Source: Thermothelomyces thermophilus ATCC 42464
Taxonomy: Eukaryota > Ascomycota > Sordariomycetes > Sordariales > Chaetomiaceae
DNA length: 64,000 nt
Direction of reading: 5' to 3'
Assembly: GCF_000226095.1 (NCBI RefSeq)
Contig: NC_016472.1
Span: 4,650,001-4,714,000 of the forward strand
Part shown: piece after piece, positions 33,944-46,306 of the stretch
Position numbering within the stretch: the stretch's first letter is position 1
Layout: each line of letters opens with the position of its first letter
Program-made: the position numbers and the translations under genes
Notes under the pieces: generated by a model
The model's database searches: none
Seen by the model: only the letters and a program-made list of their open reading frames with translations
Told to the model about the DNA's origin: nothing

Positions 33944-36900
33944 CGCGTGGCAGACCCGTGAGCGGGCTTGCCCCACATCTTCCGGGGATGAGGAAGCGCT
34001 CGTTGTGTACGGACGTACTCAGCAGCAGACTCCGTACGGAATAATATTTGGTAACATCCTGGGACTGTTTGTATGTTATACGAGCTCAGGTGCTGTCGCG
34101 TCGGCCTCTGCCGTCATGGAGCTTCAAACACTCCCCAATCGTCACCGGATTCGGCATCTTCTCCGAGTACGTCTTCACGTGTCACTACCTGCCTTACCTA
34201 CAATACTCGATACTAGTGTAAAGGTAGGGATGTGGCCTAATTCGCACGTACCTGGCCTGACACACAAACATGGAATCCATACCTACATAACTGCCGTTTG
34301 TCTCCGTGCCACAGGTACTTGCACCTATTGATCTAGGTCTTCGTCGGGATCAGAAAATTGTGTGAAACGGCACATTAGGCTCGGCCGAGGCTGGTCGCCC
34401 TCCTGATCGTTGATGGATGCAGTCGATTGCGACCTTTCGTCAATGCCTGACCAGGGCTGCAAGATGCTCCGTTGCCCGGGGCTTGGCCTCCGCCACAATG
34501 AGCCCCCTCCCTCCCCCCCACAGTTTGTTCCGGCTTGTCTCTTCCTGCCTGGCTCGGTTCGGGTGGCTTCCAGTAATGTACTTTGTTTACGACCAGTCAA
34601 TCTTCCTTCATTTCACGTCATTGCTTCCGGATGACAATCCTAAGCCGAGCTGGCTGTTTAACTCTCCAGCTACCCAGGGGGGAAATTACAAACACGAAAA
34701 TAAAAAAACAGTAAAATATTCAAATATCTTCGGCCATTCTAACGTCGTGGCTCCCGGCGCAGCCCCCAGGGGTCGTCCATTCTCCCTGCGGAATGGGAAG
34801 CAGACTTGCAGCAAGCGTGTAATCCAGAAAAACAAACCATTGTGAAGCACATTTACTAAGTAAAAATTCCTGTTAACCGTCGTACCTGAACTGCAACACA
34901 AGAATTGGATGACCGGTACGTTCCATTGGCGAGGGAGAAGCGAAACTCGAGAGGGGGTTCTGTGACGGGTGGTGTTGTAAGAGGTGGGTCGAGATCAGCG
35001 GGCATCAGGCTGATCTTCGTGATCTTGGCCCGTATCGGTTCCTGGCTGCCCCGAGCTCCTGCATACCCACATACCTACTTGCACAGTAGTGTACTCGAAT
35101 GTTAGGTGAGGCGGCGTATGTAGCGGAGTGGTTACCTCCTTGAACTCCACGCTACAAGGTACTCTGTACTGCGTAGTGCGCAATGATAAGTGGCCGCTTC
35201 CGGAGGTGGAAGGAGCGCCTCAAGGAAGTAAGGCACGGCTGCTCAGCTTCTGTACTGGCAGCTTCGAGAAAACAGACCAATTCCTATCGCGCTGTTGAAG
35301 TAGCGGGCGGCTGGCTTTTTGCAAGCGGCCCAGAGACTTGGCGACCACAAATAGTATTACTGGCTCTAATATTTACCTACCTTGGTACCCGAGGCTCGAG
35401 AGAGTTACCCCTGATCATTCGCCGCATTCGGCTGATTGAGAAAGGTAGCTACCAACTTGAACCTGAAAGCCAAGGTACCCGACCTAACGGAGACATCAGC
35501 AACCGAACCTGAAAGGCAGCACTCAGTGTGTATGCTACAGCGTTTCTTAACACGTCGCAGTGCATAATATCAAACACCTCTTATACCTTCTACCTGGACA
35601 CTATGTTCAGTCTAGGCGCCACTGGCTTGAATTACCAGTGTGCTGCCACGCTCAGCGTCAGGTATTGAGTCCACAGCGCCATTAGCCAACAAGGAAGTCC
35701 GGCCCGTCTGCAAAGTGGAGAAACACAGCGATCCTTGGCGATCCAGCGCGTTGCCTAGGCCCGGCGCCTGGGCCACCCTCTCCCCGGTTGCATCGATACC
35801 ACACCCGGTTTTCTCGACAATTCCAGGTTGCTCCCTTCAATTTCTGATGACTCCGTGCTGTAGGTGCATTACATAATAAATCTTGCCTAGGTGGGCTCCT
35901 GCTCGTCGAGCTCGAGTCCTTGGTTAGGCCCGTCAGGTCGGCAGGGGAACAGCGAGCGTACACTACGGACTACAGTACACGGGATGCTTGTGAGGTACTA
36001 GCCAGCTGACGCACCAGTCCGCCCACAAGAGTTCCGCGGTTCTCGCCCAATGGCCCTGCCCCGTTGCCGGTAGCGCCTCTCTCGCTCCCCACTCCCCCGT
36101 CCCAATAGTGCCAGTGCGACGCTGGGCCAAGAAATAAAAATAAATTCATGTCGACCAACCGATTCCTTCTTTCTGGTTCTGATCGTGTTGGTGGTCTTCA
36201 TCACCGCCTTGTTATTACCCATCGCCATCAACGCCATCGCCTTTCTACCTCGAGCTGAAACAGCACGACTTGGGCGTTTTTGGCCTGTTTGCTTGGTACA
36301 TATTTGTTTAACCCTCTTTCTCCATTTTTTTCCTCCGGGACATCATCCATCGTCATTCTCGTCGTGCTAGGCATCGTCACTCCACTCCGCTGCGACCCGT
36401 GGCATTGCACATCGAAAACACGGCCGCTTCTTTTGGCGAGTTTTCAAAGTGCCGGGTTTCCCTCATTCGAAGCGTAGTTTCGCCACTGCCTTGTGCATCG
36501 TTACCTAGACATTCAAACTACGAGGCCAATCCTCGCCATACCACAGATCGAGGGGCACAATACACCAACTTCGTCCTCCGACAGGCGTTTCGCTCAGCTT
36601 AATCGCCAGTCTGCTTGTTCCTGAACCCGTAAGTGGCTCCCTACCTCAGCGCGAACCCGAGCTGCGCAGCTCTCAGTAGCGAGTTCCTCTTGTCGCCATC
36701 CGGAGTCCATGTCTGGTTTTTCCCATGGTTCCAACTATTCGGGATACTACCAGACCTGAAGAACCTTCTGGTCCTGGACGCTTTAGATGAGGGGAGCTTG
36801 CGCCGATCTTGCTGGTTTTAGCTGCTTGCGAGGCCATCAATCCCTGTCTCGACCCGGAGCCTTCACAATCATGTTCTTCTCTCGACGGTCGCCCTTTGGA

Positions 36901-36947
36901 TTCTGGCGATGTGTCTTGCCTTTGTCACTCCGCAGCCGGCCACCCTT

Positions 36948-36968
36948 CCCCCCCCCCCCCCCCCCCCC
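36948..36968. repeat. Poly-C tract, 21 bases
   Basis: Uninterrupted C run, about 275 bases before the start codon of the next plus-strand gene; likely in its leader or promoter. Confidence 0.9.
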
Positions 36969-37242
36969 AGGGGGCGCCCTTATGTTGTTACGCTTTGCGG
37001 TTAGGTTATACGAGCGCGATCTGAACCGACTGACCAGGCCCTTTCTAGTACAGGTAAACCGTCTTTAAAAGAGACGACAGGGTGCCGATTGTCCCCCACT
37101 CCGGACCTCGAAACTGCGCTCGGCCGTCGCTGTCTCGCCTCACGACAGACAGCCTTCCTGCGTTGCTCTCGCAACCCGATTTGTTTGACTGGTCACAGCG
37201 AATTCACAGTCCCAGAAGTAGCCTGGCCCTCCTGTATCCTAC

Positions 37243-40029
37243 ATGCCTAGGTTTTCGGTTGCGTTTGGCAGGCGGAAGTCGGCCTCCGATAACCTCGAAA
37301 ATGCCACGCTAACAGGTTCGTCGTTTCGCGTTCTCGAGCGCACCGAGGTGGTTGGGGCCAAGCCTTTCGATGGCGGTGCGAAACTCACGACAGCGACCCA
37401 TGCGCTCCACAGGTCGACGGGGTCCGACGTGACGATCGATAACAACATATTCGCCGATCTCAAGTCGAATCGGTATGTCTGGGCCCGCTCTAAGTTCTCG
37501 CCGCCTCAAGGAGCCTGTTGCTGACCATATACAAGAGGGAGCGGGTCTTCGAACACAACCAAGACCACCTCGACGGACAACTCGTCCCGGCACAGCAATG
37601 CCTCCACCGCTCCATCGTCTGCCGATACAGGAGGTTCTGATGAATGGCGGGCCGCGCAGAGGAAACCCCCAGTGGACGTTCCGGCACCTCCTATCCCAAA
37701 GCCTTCCTCCGCCGGGTTCCTGAAAGCTGCCGGGCGCACGTTCTCCTTCGGCGGACCAAAGAAACCATCCCCCGCCCCCCCTACGATCGAGGAGTCACCG
37801 CCGTCGAGCCCGGCTGTGACCGGTGTGCCGACTCCTGCCAATGGACGGCCAAGAGCACCCACTTCTTCCACCTCGACGACTACCACGGTGACACCCCCCC
37901 GGCTCGACAATGACTTTGACTTGGATTTGGGCGGCGATTTCGGGAAGTTGGTGCTAGAGAGTGACAAGCGAGCCAGTGTGGCGACCGTCAGAAACGAGCA
38001 GTATTCTGGGCCGGTGCCCCCTCCCCGATCCCTCACAGCGCCCAGACCAATTCAACCATCACCGATTCAGATCGACACGACCACCAAGGTTGAGCCACCG
38101 CCAAACTCATGGGGCAGCCAGCATTCCAACGACCAATTGATTGCCTCCTCCAGTCCTCCATTGTCGCCCACTGTCAAGAACGACGCGCCGCCTCCGGAGC
38201 GTCACACATCACCGCTGCCCGAACGGCAGGAGTCGGGACATTCGCCAGAAGTAGGACCGAGTCGACCTTTGCTCGCTCCCCAGAGGAGCGATTCGGTCGA
38301 AGAGGACGCAGAGGATGAGGAGGCCAAACTGCTCAAGGATTCGCTATCGACCGTGACCAAGTTCATAGCAGGGACAGGTGGCCCAGACTCTGCGCCAGTT
38401 GACGGATACTCCAGGGGTGGGAATGGCTTGGAGCGAGATGGGGATGGCTTGTTCAACTCGCGCCCGGGACATTCCTCCCAGTATCCGGGTCGTTATTCTG
38501 GTGCTCGGAACCAGAATAGCCTGTCCGGAGGCCACAAAGTTATGACTCCCGCCGAATTTGAACGATACCGCAAAGATAAGGAACGCCAGGACAGGGAGCG
38601 CGAGTTGTTACGTGCACCTGGGGCCAAGGCTGGCGAGGATGAGGACGATGAAGAAAATTATGAAGACGAGGAGGACGATGCGGAAAAGGCGAGGCAGCAA
38701 GCGAAGCAGAGACGGAAGCAAGAGGCACACATGTCGGTCTACCGGCAGCAGATGATGAAGGTGACAGGGGAATCTGCAAGCAGCACCCCTCCCTCCAGAC
38801 CGGGTCTGCAAATGTCGTTCAGCACGCCGAACCTCCCAAATTCGGCACCCGCACCCGGCCCAAGCGCGGCTAACACGTCTGAGAACTCTGACGAGGACGA
38901 GGACATTCCCTTGGCTATCCTTGCAGCGCATGGCTTCCCGGCAAAGAACCGCCCACCGAACCGCTTGAGCACCATGGGGTCGAATCCGAATTTGCGGGCC
39001 TCGCAGCAGCCGAGTTATCAGCGACCGATGTCCGTAGTCGGGGATGCACCGGGATTAGGGAACTCGCGTCTTCCTGCCTTCGCAAGAAACCTTCCCAAGG
39101 ACCCTTTTGTTGGCGCCAGCCTCGTTCGCAATTCAGTCCGGGAGAGCTTCGCCCTCGGCGGCGGTGCTCCTGCGCCAGGTCAATCCGGTTCCTCAGTCCC
39201 TCCGGGTGGCCTCATTGGGGTGATCGCCAGCGAGGAACGTAACCGCGCGATGAGAAGAGGCAGTCCGCATCTGGACGGCCCCGGCCCGACTGCCGGAACA
39301 GCTGGGTTTGATCCCATCGCGGGTATCCCTGCTCACATGATGTACCAAGCCAATCCAAACCCGAACCACCAAGTGCTCTCACCTGGCGATCAGGCGCAAA
39401 TTCAAATGACCCAGCAGATGCAGCAGTTCATGCAAATGCAGATGCAATTTATGCAGATGATGGCGAGCCAGACCGGAAACGCTCCGTCTATGGCTGGCGG
39501 CCCGTTGACATCGCCATCGACCGGGAACCTGACCGCTATGGGCGGCGGTTTCGCTCAAGGTCTCAGGGGCCCCGATATGCGGCACTCCTTCGTCGGTAAC
39601 GACTCGATGCTCGATCTCCCTTTCGGGCGGGGTGAGACCCAGATGCGCACCATGAGCATGGTTCAGCCTAGTTCCGCGTCTTGGATTCAGCCAACACAGC
39701 CCGTTGGCTACGCGCCTTCGAGTCGGGGCCAAAGCGGCGGCTATACCCCGTCGATCGCCCCCTCGGAGCGCAGCAACATCGGTCTTCCGGGCCGCTACCG
39801 TCCCGTCTCGCATGTGCCAGTCGCACCCGCAACGAGCCACCTGCGAAAGTCATCTACCATGTCCGGTGCCGTCTCGCAGCTCAATATGACCGCGGCAAAG
39901 TCTGGCAGCGCTTCAGATGACGATGACGAAGAAGGGTGGGAGGCCATGAAGGCTAAAAGAGAGAAGAAGAAGTCGTTATGGAGAGCCAAAAAGTCTCTCG
40001 GCGACGGTATTGGCGCGCTCATCAGCTGA
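37243..40029 (+). CDS. Large disordered fungal protein, unknown function
   Basis: Two exons, 37243..37472 and 37536..40029, join across a 63-nt intron and encode 907 residues. The N-terminal 75 residues (MPRFSVAFGRRKSASDNLEN, then SFRVLERTEV) look ordered and conserved. The rest is Pro/Ser-rich and disordered. Visible landmarks are a charged stretch (FERYRKDKERQDRERELL followed by an acidic run), a Gln/Met-rich segment (QQMQQFMQMQMQFMQMM) near bases 39400-39470, and a C-terminal acidic-then-basic tail (DDDDEEGWEAMKAKREKKK). The Met/Gln segment and charged tail suggest a scaffold or RNA/vesicle-associated protein, but that is a guess; I cannot name the family. The model is strong because the splice restores a long open frame. 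It converges on the lumazine synthase gene. Confidence 0.8.
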
Positions 40030-40417
40030 GAGGAGGCTGGAATGGCGATGTGGAGGTGTGTTAAGTGCATGGCTGAAGCTTTGCTTTCTTATTCCGTGAG
40101 AGCATTCATTTGAATATGCCGGGCAAAGGTGCTGCATTGTATATTCGCGCTCAGGCTTGTCAGGCGGTTTTCTCGACGGGGGTTGACAGAGTGGGTTGAG
40201 AGTCGGCAGCTGTGAATTAAGGTATTGGAACTCAGGGGCGTCTGCCCCTGCTGCACGGAGGATTATGATAGACATAGCATTTTTGATGCTCTAATCTGGT
40301 AATACCGATATACAATAAGGGAAGGACAATAAGCGACCCTTTGTCTTCCACTTGTATGTGCGGTCGTGCAAGAGGCTCCGGGCTTAAGCATACAAGAATA
40401 CTTTGACAGTTCCGTTT
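40030..40417. other. Intergenic, convergent 3' regions
   Basis: 3' ends of the disordered-protein gene (+) and lumazine synthase (-). An AT-rich stretch at 40260-40330 suits polyadenylation. No gene was recognised. Confidence 0.5.
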
Positions 40418-41092
<675 letters not shown>

Positions 41093-41913
41093 CTTGACCA
41101 GCGGCCGATGGGGAACCGTATGAGGAGATTGACTATGGAGCTTTGTCGATGAATGAATGAAGACAGGCTGATTGGTCGCCGCACCAATGCCTTGCTCACC
41201 GTCTTCCACCTGAGTTTGGTGCGAGGTGATGAGGTTTTGGGATGGAGGGGGCGGTCATGGAGGGGCAAGCACCGAGGGGCAGCCCCACCTCTCCAAGCAG
41301 CTTCTGTGCGCAGCGTGTGCTTGGGTGGAAGTGCTTCTGCTGCGCTCGGACGCTGAGTCAGCTAGTTCGCTCCGCCAGAACGCATCCAGGCAAGGAAGTC
41401 TACCCCTGAGGGGTGACAGTTCCTTGGAGACCTCTGCAAGATGCATTGCCTCCGGATAGATGAAGGCCAGACTCACTCAGCAGATCCCGACAAGCTTCTT
41501 GACGCAATGCATACAGCACTTTCTTCATGCCTGCATACCCTGGGGCCAATGTAGGACAGGTTGAACGAGAAGGGTGCCCAATATTGTCGTCAACCAGCTC
41601 CTTCCTTCTCCCTTCGAGACTTGCAGAGTGATGCCTGGATGACGTGACTAGGAAAGGTACTAGATTGCTTCCTCTTCTATCTGCCTCTGCTGCCTTACGC
41701 CTACCAAGCATGAGTCTTTCTCTTCCTGGGGTTTGCTAAGCGCAGACCATTGAGTACCTCAAGATAATCACTCAAACCCCTTCAGGTCGCCTTGCTGCCG
41801 TGGTGGTCACAAAAGATAATGCTATCTCACCTACCACCCGCACCTCCCACGTTTTAACGGCATACTTTGTTCCATTCGCCGTGCTATTATCTTTAAGTCC
41901 AGTACCTCACGAG
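41093..41913. other. Divergent promoter region RIB4 / MutL paralogue
   Basis: The MutL frame is open upstream to about 41800 but has no ATG there. No RFN-type riboswitch or other structured leader was recognised in front of RIB4. Confidence 0.5.
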
Positions 41914-44433
41914 ATGCCGATATTACCTTTAACGGAAAGCACTGCCAGGCGTCTAGGCTCGACTCTGGCCATCACCAGCCCGGTGCTCTTGCTTAAGGAG
42001 CTCTTGGACAATGCAATTGACGCAGACGCAACATCTATGGATGTTCTGGTAGCGCCTAACACAGTCGACAGAATCGAAGTCAGAGATAACGGCCACGGTA
42101 TCAGCCCCGAAGATTTTGATGGCCTCGGCCGCCCCGGCCACACAAGCAAGCTCAGGTTCTTGGAAGAACTTGACACGCTAGGAGGAAGAACGCTAGGATT
42201 TCGGGGTGTTGCGTTGGCGAGCATTAACGCTTTAGCGGACGTTTCTATAACGACTCGAGTGGCGACGGAACATGTTGCAACAGTCATATCCCTCGCGAAG
42301 GGAGGAGGCGTTGCCACTCGGCGTCACGCTGCCTCACCCGTCGGCACCGTCGTTCGTGTGGCGAGCTTGTTCTCGAATCTACCCGTTAGGCAACGTGCTG
42401 CCCTCAAAGATGCACAGAAGAGTTTGGACAGAATGAGGGATCTTCTGCGAGCCTATGCGCTTACGAGACCATCCATCAGGTTGCGGTTCACTGTGTTGCA
42501 AAACCCTGGCCTATCATGGTCCTACCCCCCAGCCGTCAACGGGGGTGTCAAAGAAGCTGCGCTGCAGCTGTTCGGAATGGACTTAGCGTCTCAGTGCACG
42601 TTTCTAACGTTCCCAGGCGAACATTCCGAGAGAGATGATGGCTATTCGAACTTCCAGGATGACACTGAATGCTCAACTAGGCAAGAAGGAGGCGCAATAT
42701 TTGAAGCTCTCTTGCCTGGAGCTACAGCCGATCCACTAAAGGTTTCTAAAGGAGCGTTTGTCTCTGTGGACGGACGACCGATCTCGACAGCACTAGGGAC
42801 GGCAAAAAAACTCGTTTACGTTTTCAGAAGGTGCTTTGAGGACCATTTTGCCACTACTGCCTCGAGGAATCCGCCCAGAGACCCCTTCATAACGTTGAAC
42901 ATTCGCTGTCCGCCGGGAGCCTACGATGTAAACATCGAACCGTCAAAGGAGGACGTCATCTTCAAGGAGGAGGATAGGATTGTTGGCCAACTCGAGTCGT
43001 TCCTATCACGAATCTACCCTCCCTCTGCCCCCCATGGCTCAAAACAATCCGCTAGGGCCGACGTCGGACCAAGTGCTAAAGCAGGTGCCGAGCGAAGCTC
43101 AGAGGGTTCCCTCCGAAGCCTGCCGCCACAGGTACGGTGACATTCATGCACAACCCACCAGCCTCTTACTGACATCCTAAGACTGCGACTCAGACATGGA
43201 TAGTTGACATGTCTGCGGGACTCGACGGAGAGAGCGAAAGTGAGGCCGATAGCTACGGCAATGATGGCTCACAATGCACGCAACGGCGAGTTCAGGACGA
43301 CGCGGACAAGGAACCCCTTGAGTCGTCTTCGAAGGAGGGTCTAAATCCGTGGTCTATCGCGAAACTCGCGAGAACAAAGAGAAAGGGTGAACTGACGATC
43401 GAAGGAGTTGTACAAGGAAACCATCACAGAGCTCACACTGAAATTCCAGGGGGCGGTTCCATGAACTCAACTGACGTTGTTTCACAGTCAACCACGCAAG
43501 GGGAGATCTCAGGGACAATACTGGAATCCGCACCTGGTCCTGAAATTAATAGGCTTGAGGATCCAGCATCTCAGGGTCGGCGTCTACAGGACGGGTTCGG
43601 GCACAAACGTCGATCTCCGCCTGATTGTTCGGGGACCCTATCAAGCCACCATCGCCGCCCTCGCCACAGTTACGGGCTTCGAAGCCCACCGGCCTCTTCT
43701 CCACACGAGTCGGACTACAACCTGGCTGGTTTGAGGGAGCTTCCCGGTCCACACCACGCAACAGGATCGAGTCGTTCGGCACAGAACCGAATAGCGTCTG
43801 GCAAGCAACATGCGGCAAAGGCACCGTGACCGACCAAGCGCCAATCCCGACGAGCGATTTTCTGAGCCGACTCGGCCAAGAAAATGGAAGAATGGGCCAG
43901 CACCCCCTCGACAGACAGAGCGTAAAGAGGGGGTTCTCATGGCAGGGCAGGTTGTCACGGGTAACCTTGGGCGGGCGATGACGGTTCGACGGGCACAGCA
44001 GCCTCGCCGGCCCCTAACAGACAGTGCCCCAGGCATCGGTGGACACGCAACGAATATCCATTCTAGAGCAAGATTCGACGGAGACATAGCGCAGCCAACT
44101 ATCTTAACAGATAACATGATATCACAGCCCACCCAACTGCAGCGTCTTGGAATGAATGACACCGAGAAGAAGAGAAACAAGCGGTTGGAGACAGAGCAGC
44201 TACCTCTTGAGACGATCCCTCGGTATCAGGAGACTTGCACCCTGTCACTGACGGTAAAGGTTGATGCCCGTGGCCTGGCGCAGCTGGTCGCTGTGGCGTC
44301 TCAATATGACGCTTGGTTGGTTGACGGAGAGTTGAGGGGCGCCTTTCAGTATGGAGGCATTCCTCAGGCCACGGCCAGATTGATCGACAATCTGCTGGCG
44401 CGAGTCGGCCAAGGAGGATCTGTAACGGCCTGA
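41914..44433 (+). CDS. MutL-family mismatch-repair paralogue (PMS1/MLH2-like)
   Basis: The first exon 41914..43131 (406 codons) encodes the GHKL ATPase half. It shows KELLDNAIDA with the catalytic-type E29 and ATP-binding N33, DNGHGI, LGRPGHTSKL, and SLFSNLPVRQR, which resembles human PMS1 more than MLH1 or PMS2. Motif III reads GFRGVAL instead of GFRGEAL (V99). A clean intron (43132..43193) leads to a second exon starting TWIVDMSAG and containing NPWSIAKLAR. The final coding part, up to the stop at 44433 (LPLETIPRYQETCTLSL, LVAVASQYDAWLVDGEL), is in a different frame. Some junction in about 43400-43830 is unresolved: an intron with weak signals or a frameshift. No DQHAxxExxxE endonuclease motif is present. 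In yeast, Mlh2 pairs with Mlh1 as an accessory factor. Confidence 0.75.
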
Positions 44434-46306
44434 AGAGAAACGACCATGCCGCCGTGGCGGCGATAGCACCATTAAGTCTGCCGATGGCGGAGTGGGAAGA
44501 TGTTCAGGCCGTCAGCGGCGTGCTTACCATGTTTGGTCTCTGCAGGAGTCATTGCGCACAGCTTCGTAACATGCATCGCCAGTGGAGATCGCTACCCAGC
44601 TAGTTGCAGATATCTTACATCGTCCGGTGGGCCGAATCGCGGGCACGGGGGACGGGGAAGTCTAAGGTGCAGCGACAGACACGAGGACATGGGACTGAAG
44701 AAATAGGAGGAGAACCTGGCCGAGTGAAGGTTCAGGCGGTACCAGCATCTTCCAATTTGCCGCTGCCACTGTGTGTGCGTCGGGATGGGCATGCATTAGT
44801 GTAGTTCATGTTGAGGATGCTCTTGCATGAGGTTTCCGAGTATGCGTGTCCGCCCGTATTTGCACCATGAAGGGTGTGGTGGGTTTCGAATTCGCGAGCA
44901 GCCCCAATCCGGGAAATGCTTGGTCCAATGCCTTGGCCAAGCCGTCGCCTTAGCACTCGTATTATGAAAAACATCGGCAACAGCCTGCCAACTCAACTAC
45001 TAGATAGCTATGAATCAACGATGAAAGCTGTACTGTACATACCGCCAACATCCTACCAAAGATCAGAAGAAACTAGGAACGAGATCAAATAGTAAATAGT
45101 AAAGCTCCCCAACCGGGGGCAGTACCCAGAGCAATGTTCTTACTGTCGACCCCGGAGCAACTGGAGACAAGCTCATCTGAAAGAGAAAGGCTTCTGCCCC
45201 GATTTTGAGGTTGTTTGTATTCGATTGCCCCTGCTCGGCTTCAATCAAGACCCTGACGTTCTCGTGGAATTGGTGGCGGTAGCTTAGTTCGCTGTGGGTG
45301 GATGGTCAGGGTAAGACGTCCACCAGAGAGTTACTGGGCTGTGTTCGTCTATTCCTCGTGTTGGGGGTGGTGGAATGGAGCTGTTACACCACGCTAGTGT
45401 AGAGGATGGGGAGGCTTAGATGGTGCTTCCTAAAACTTAGTTACTGCCGTCTCCACTTTATCTGGCTGGTAGCGGACGTCATCGCTGACTTGGCGTCGCC
45501 CGTCACCCTTGTCACCCTTTCCAGGTCTCAGCCCCAGCAGAGCGCCATGGGTTACCGACGGGCTGAGGGCGCTGCAGCCAACCCGCGCCCAACCAGATTG
45601 AAGTGGGCCGCCGTTGATCAACAAGCCGGTGCTGTGCATTGTGGACCTCGCCCAGACCACGCCCCCAAATCATCCCATCCAACACCATCCAACGTTCGCG
45701 AGCCCTTCTTGCTGTATCTTTTTTCTTCTTCTCTTTTTTCTTCGTTTTTAACGAGTTGTGGACGCCCTTCACAGTACGCGACAAACACTAGCGCTCGCTT
45801 CTGTCTGTTGTCGGCCGGGTTATTGAGCCCTACTTTGCTTCGCCAGCTGAGTTGACAAAGAGGCGTTGCAGGCCGGGGAGCTTCGACCAAGATGCACAGC
45901 TAGTCGGCCGCTAACGCCTGCCGTCGTCGCTGCATCCACCCTTTCCGCCCGGGCTTCTCTGGAGAGTGCACTGTCGCCTACAGGCCGCGCCGCCCGACCC
46001 TTGAGTCAGCCGGTCGTCGACGCACTTGGCAATCTACGGCCTCGATTTAAATCATGCCAACAGTTGATGCTTTCGGCCCGTTGATCCCCGAGTCCGAGCC
46101 CGAGCCCTATGGTGCTCGCCATAGCGACCGTCGCCGTGGGCATCGGCGATGCTCCGGCCATGCATCTTGCCGGCCGCACTCCTCGTCCTCCGTAGCCAGC
46201 CGGACTGGGTCACTGGCTGGTCTTTCATTCGACGGCACCGGCGGGCGGCAGCGTTCTGGCTTTCACCTGCCCCCGGCCATCCTTCCTCGCCGCCCTCGGC
46301 TCGCTG
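44434..46306. other. Intergenic: downstream of MutL, leader of the TRP-like gene
   Basis: 1.9 kb between tandem plus-strand genes. The 45700-46050 part is C/T-rich and looks like a leader. ATGs at 46054 and 46109 open short frames; the first (88 codons) overlaps the main start at 46307 out of frame. No other gene was recognised. Confidence 0.5.

Larger units (their letters stand above)
32387..37242. other. 4.9-kb gene-poor divergent region
   Basis: The longest non-coding stretch, between the CDF gene (-) and a disordered-protein gene (+). It holds the GA leader repeat, several GTACGGA/TCCGTAC motifs (33202, 33319, 33899, 34011, 34028), a CATA microsatellite at about 33926-33943, C/T-rich stretches at 36180-36480, and a 21-base poly-C at 36948-36968. 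The last 1.1 kb is pyrimidine-rich and probably the leader/promoter of the plus-strand gene. Open frames of 100-170 codons are present but show no domain or codon bias I trust. Confidence 0.5.

Noticed and set aside
45406-45855. Open plus-strand frame of 149 codons
   Set aside because: No family likeness; probably leader or intergenic sequence.
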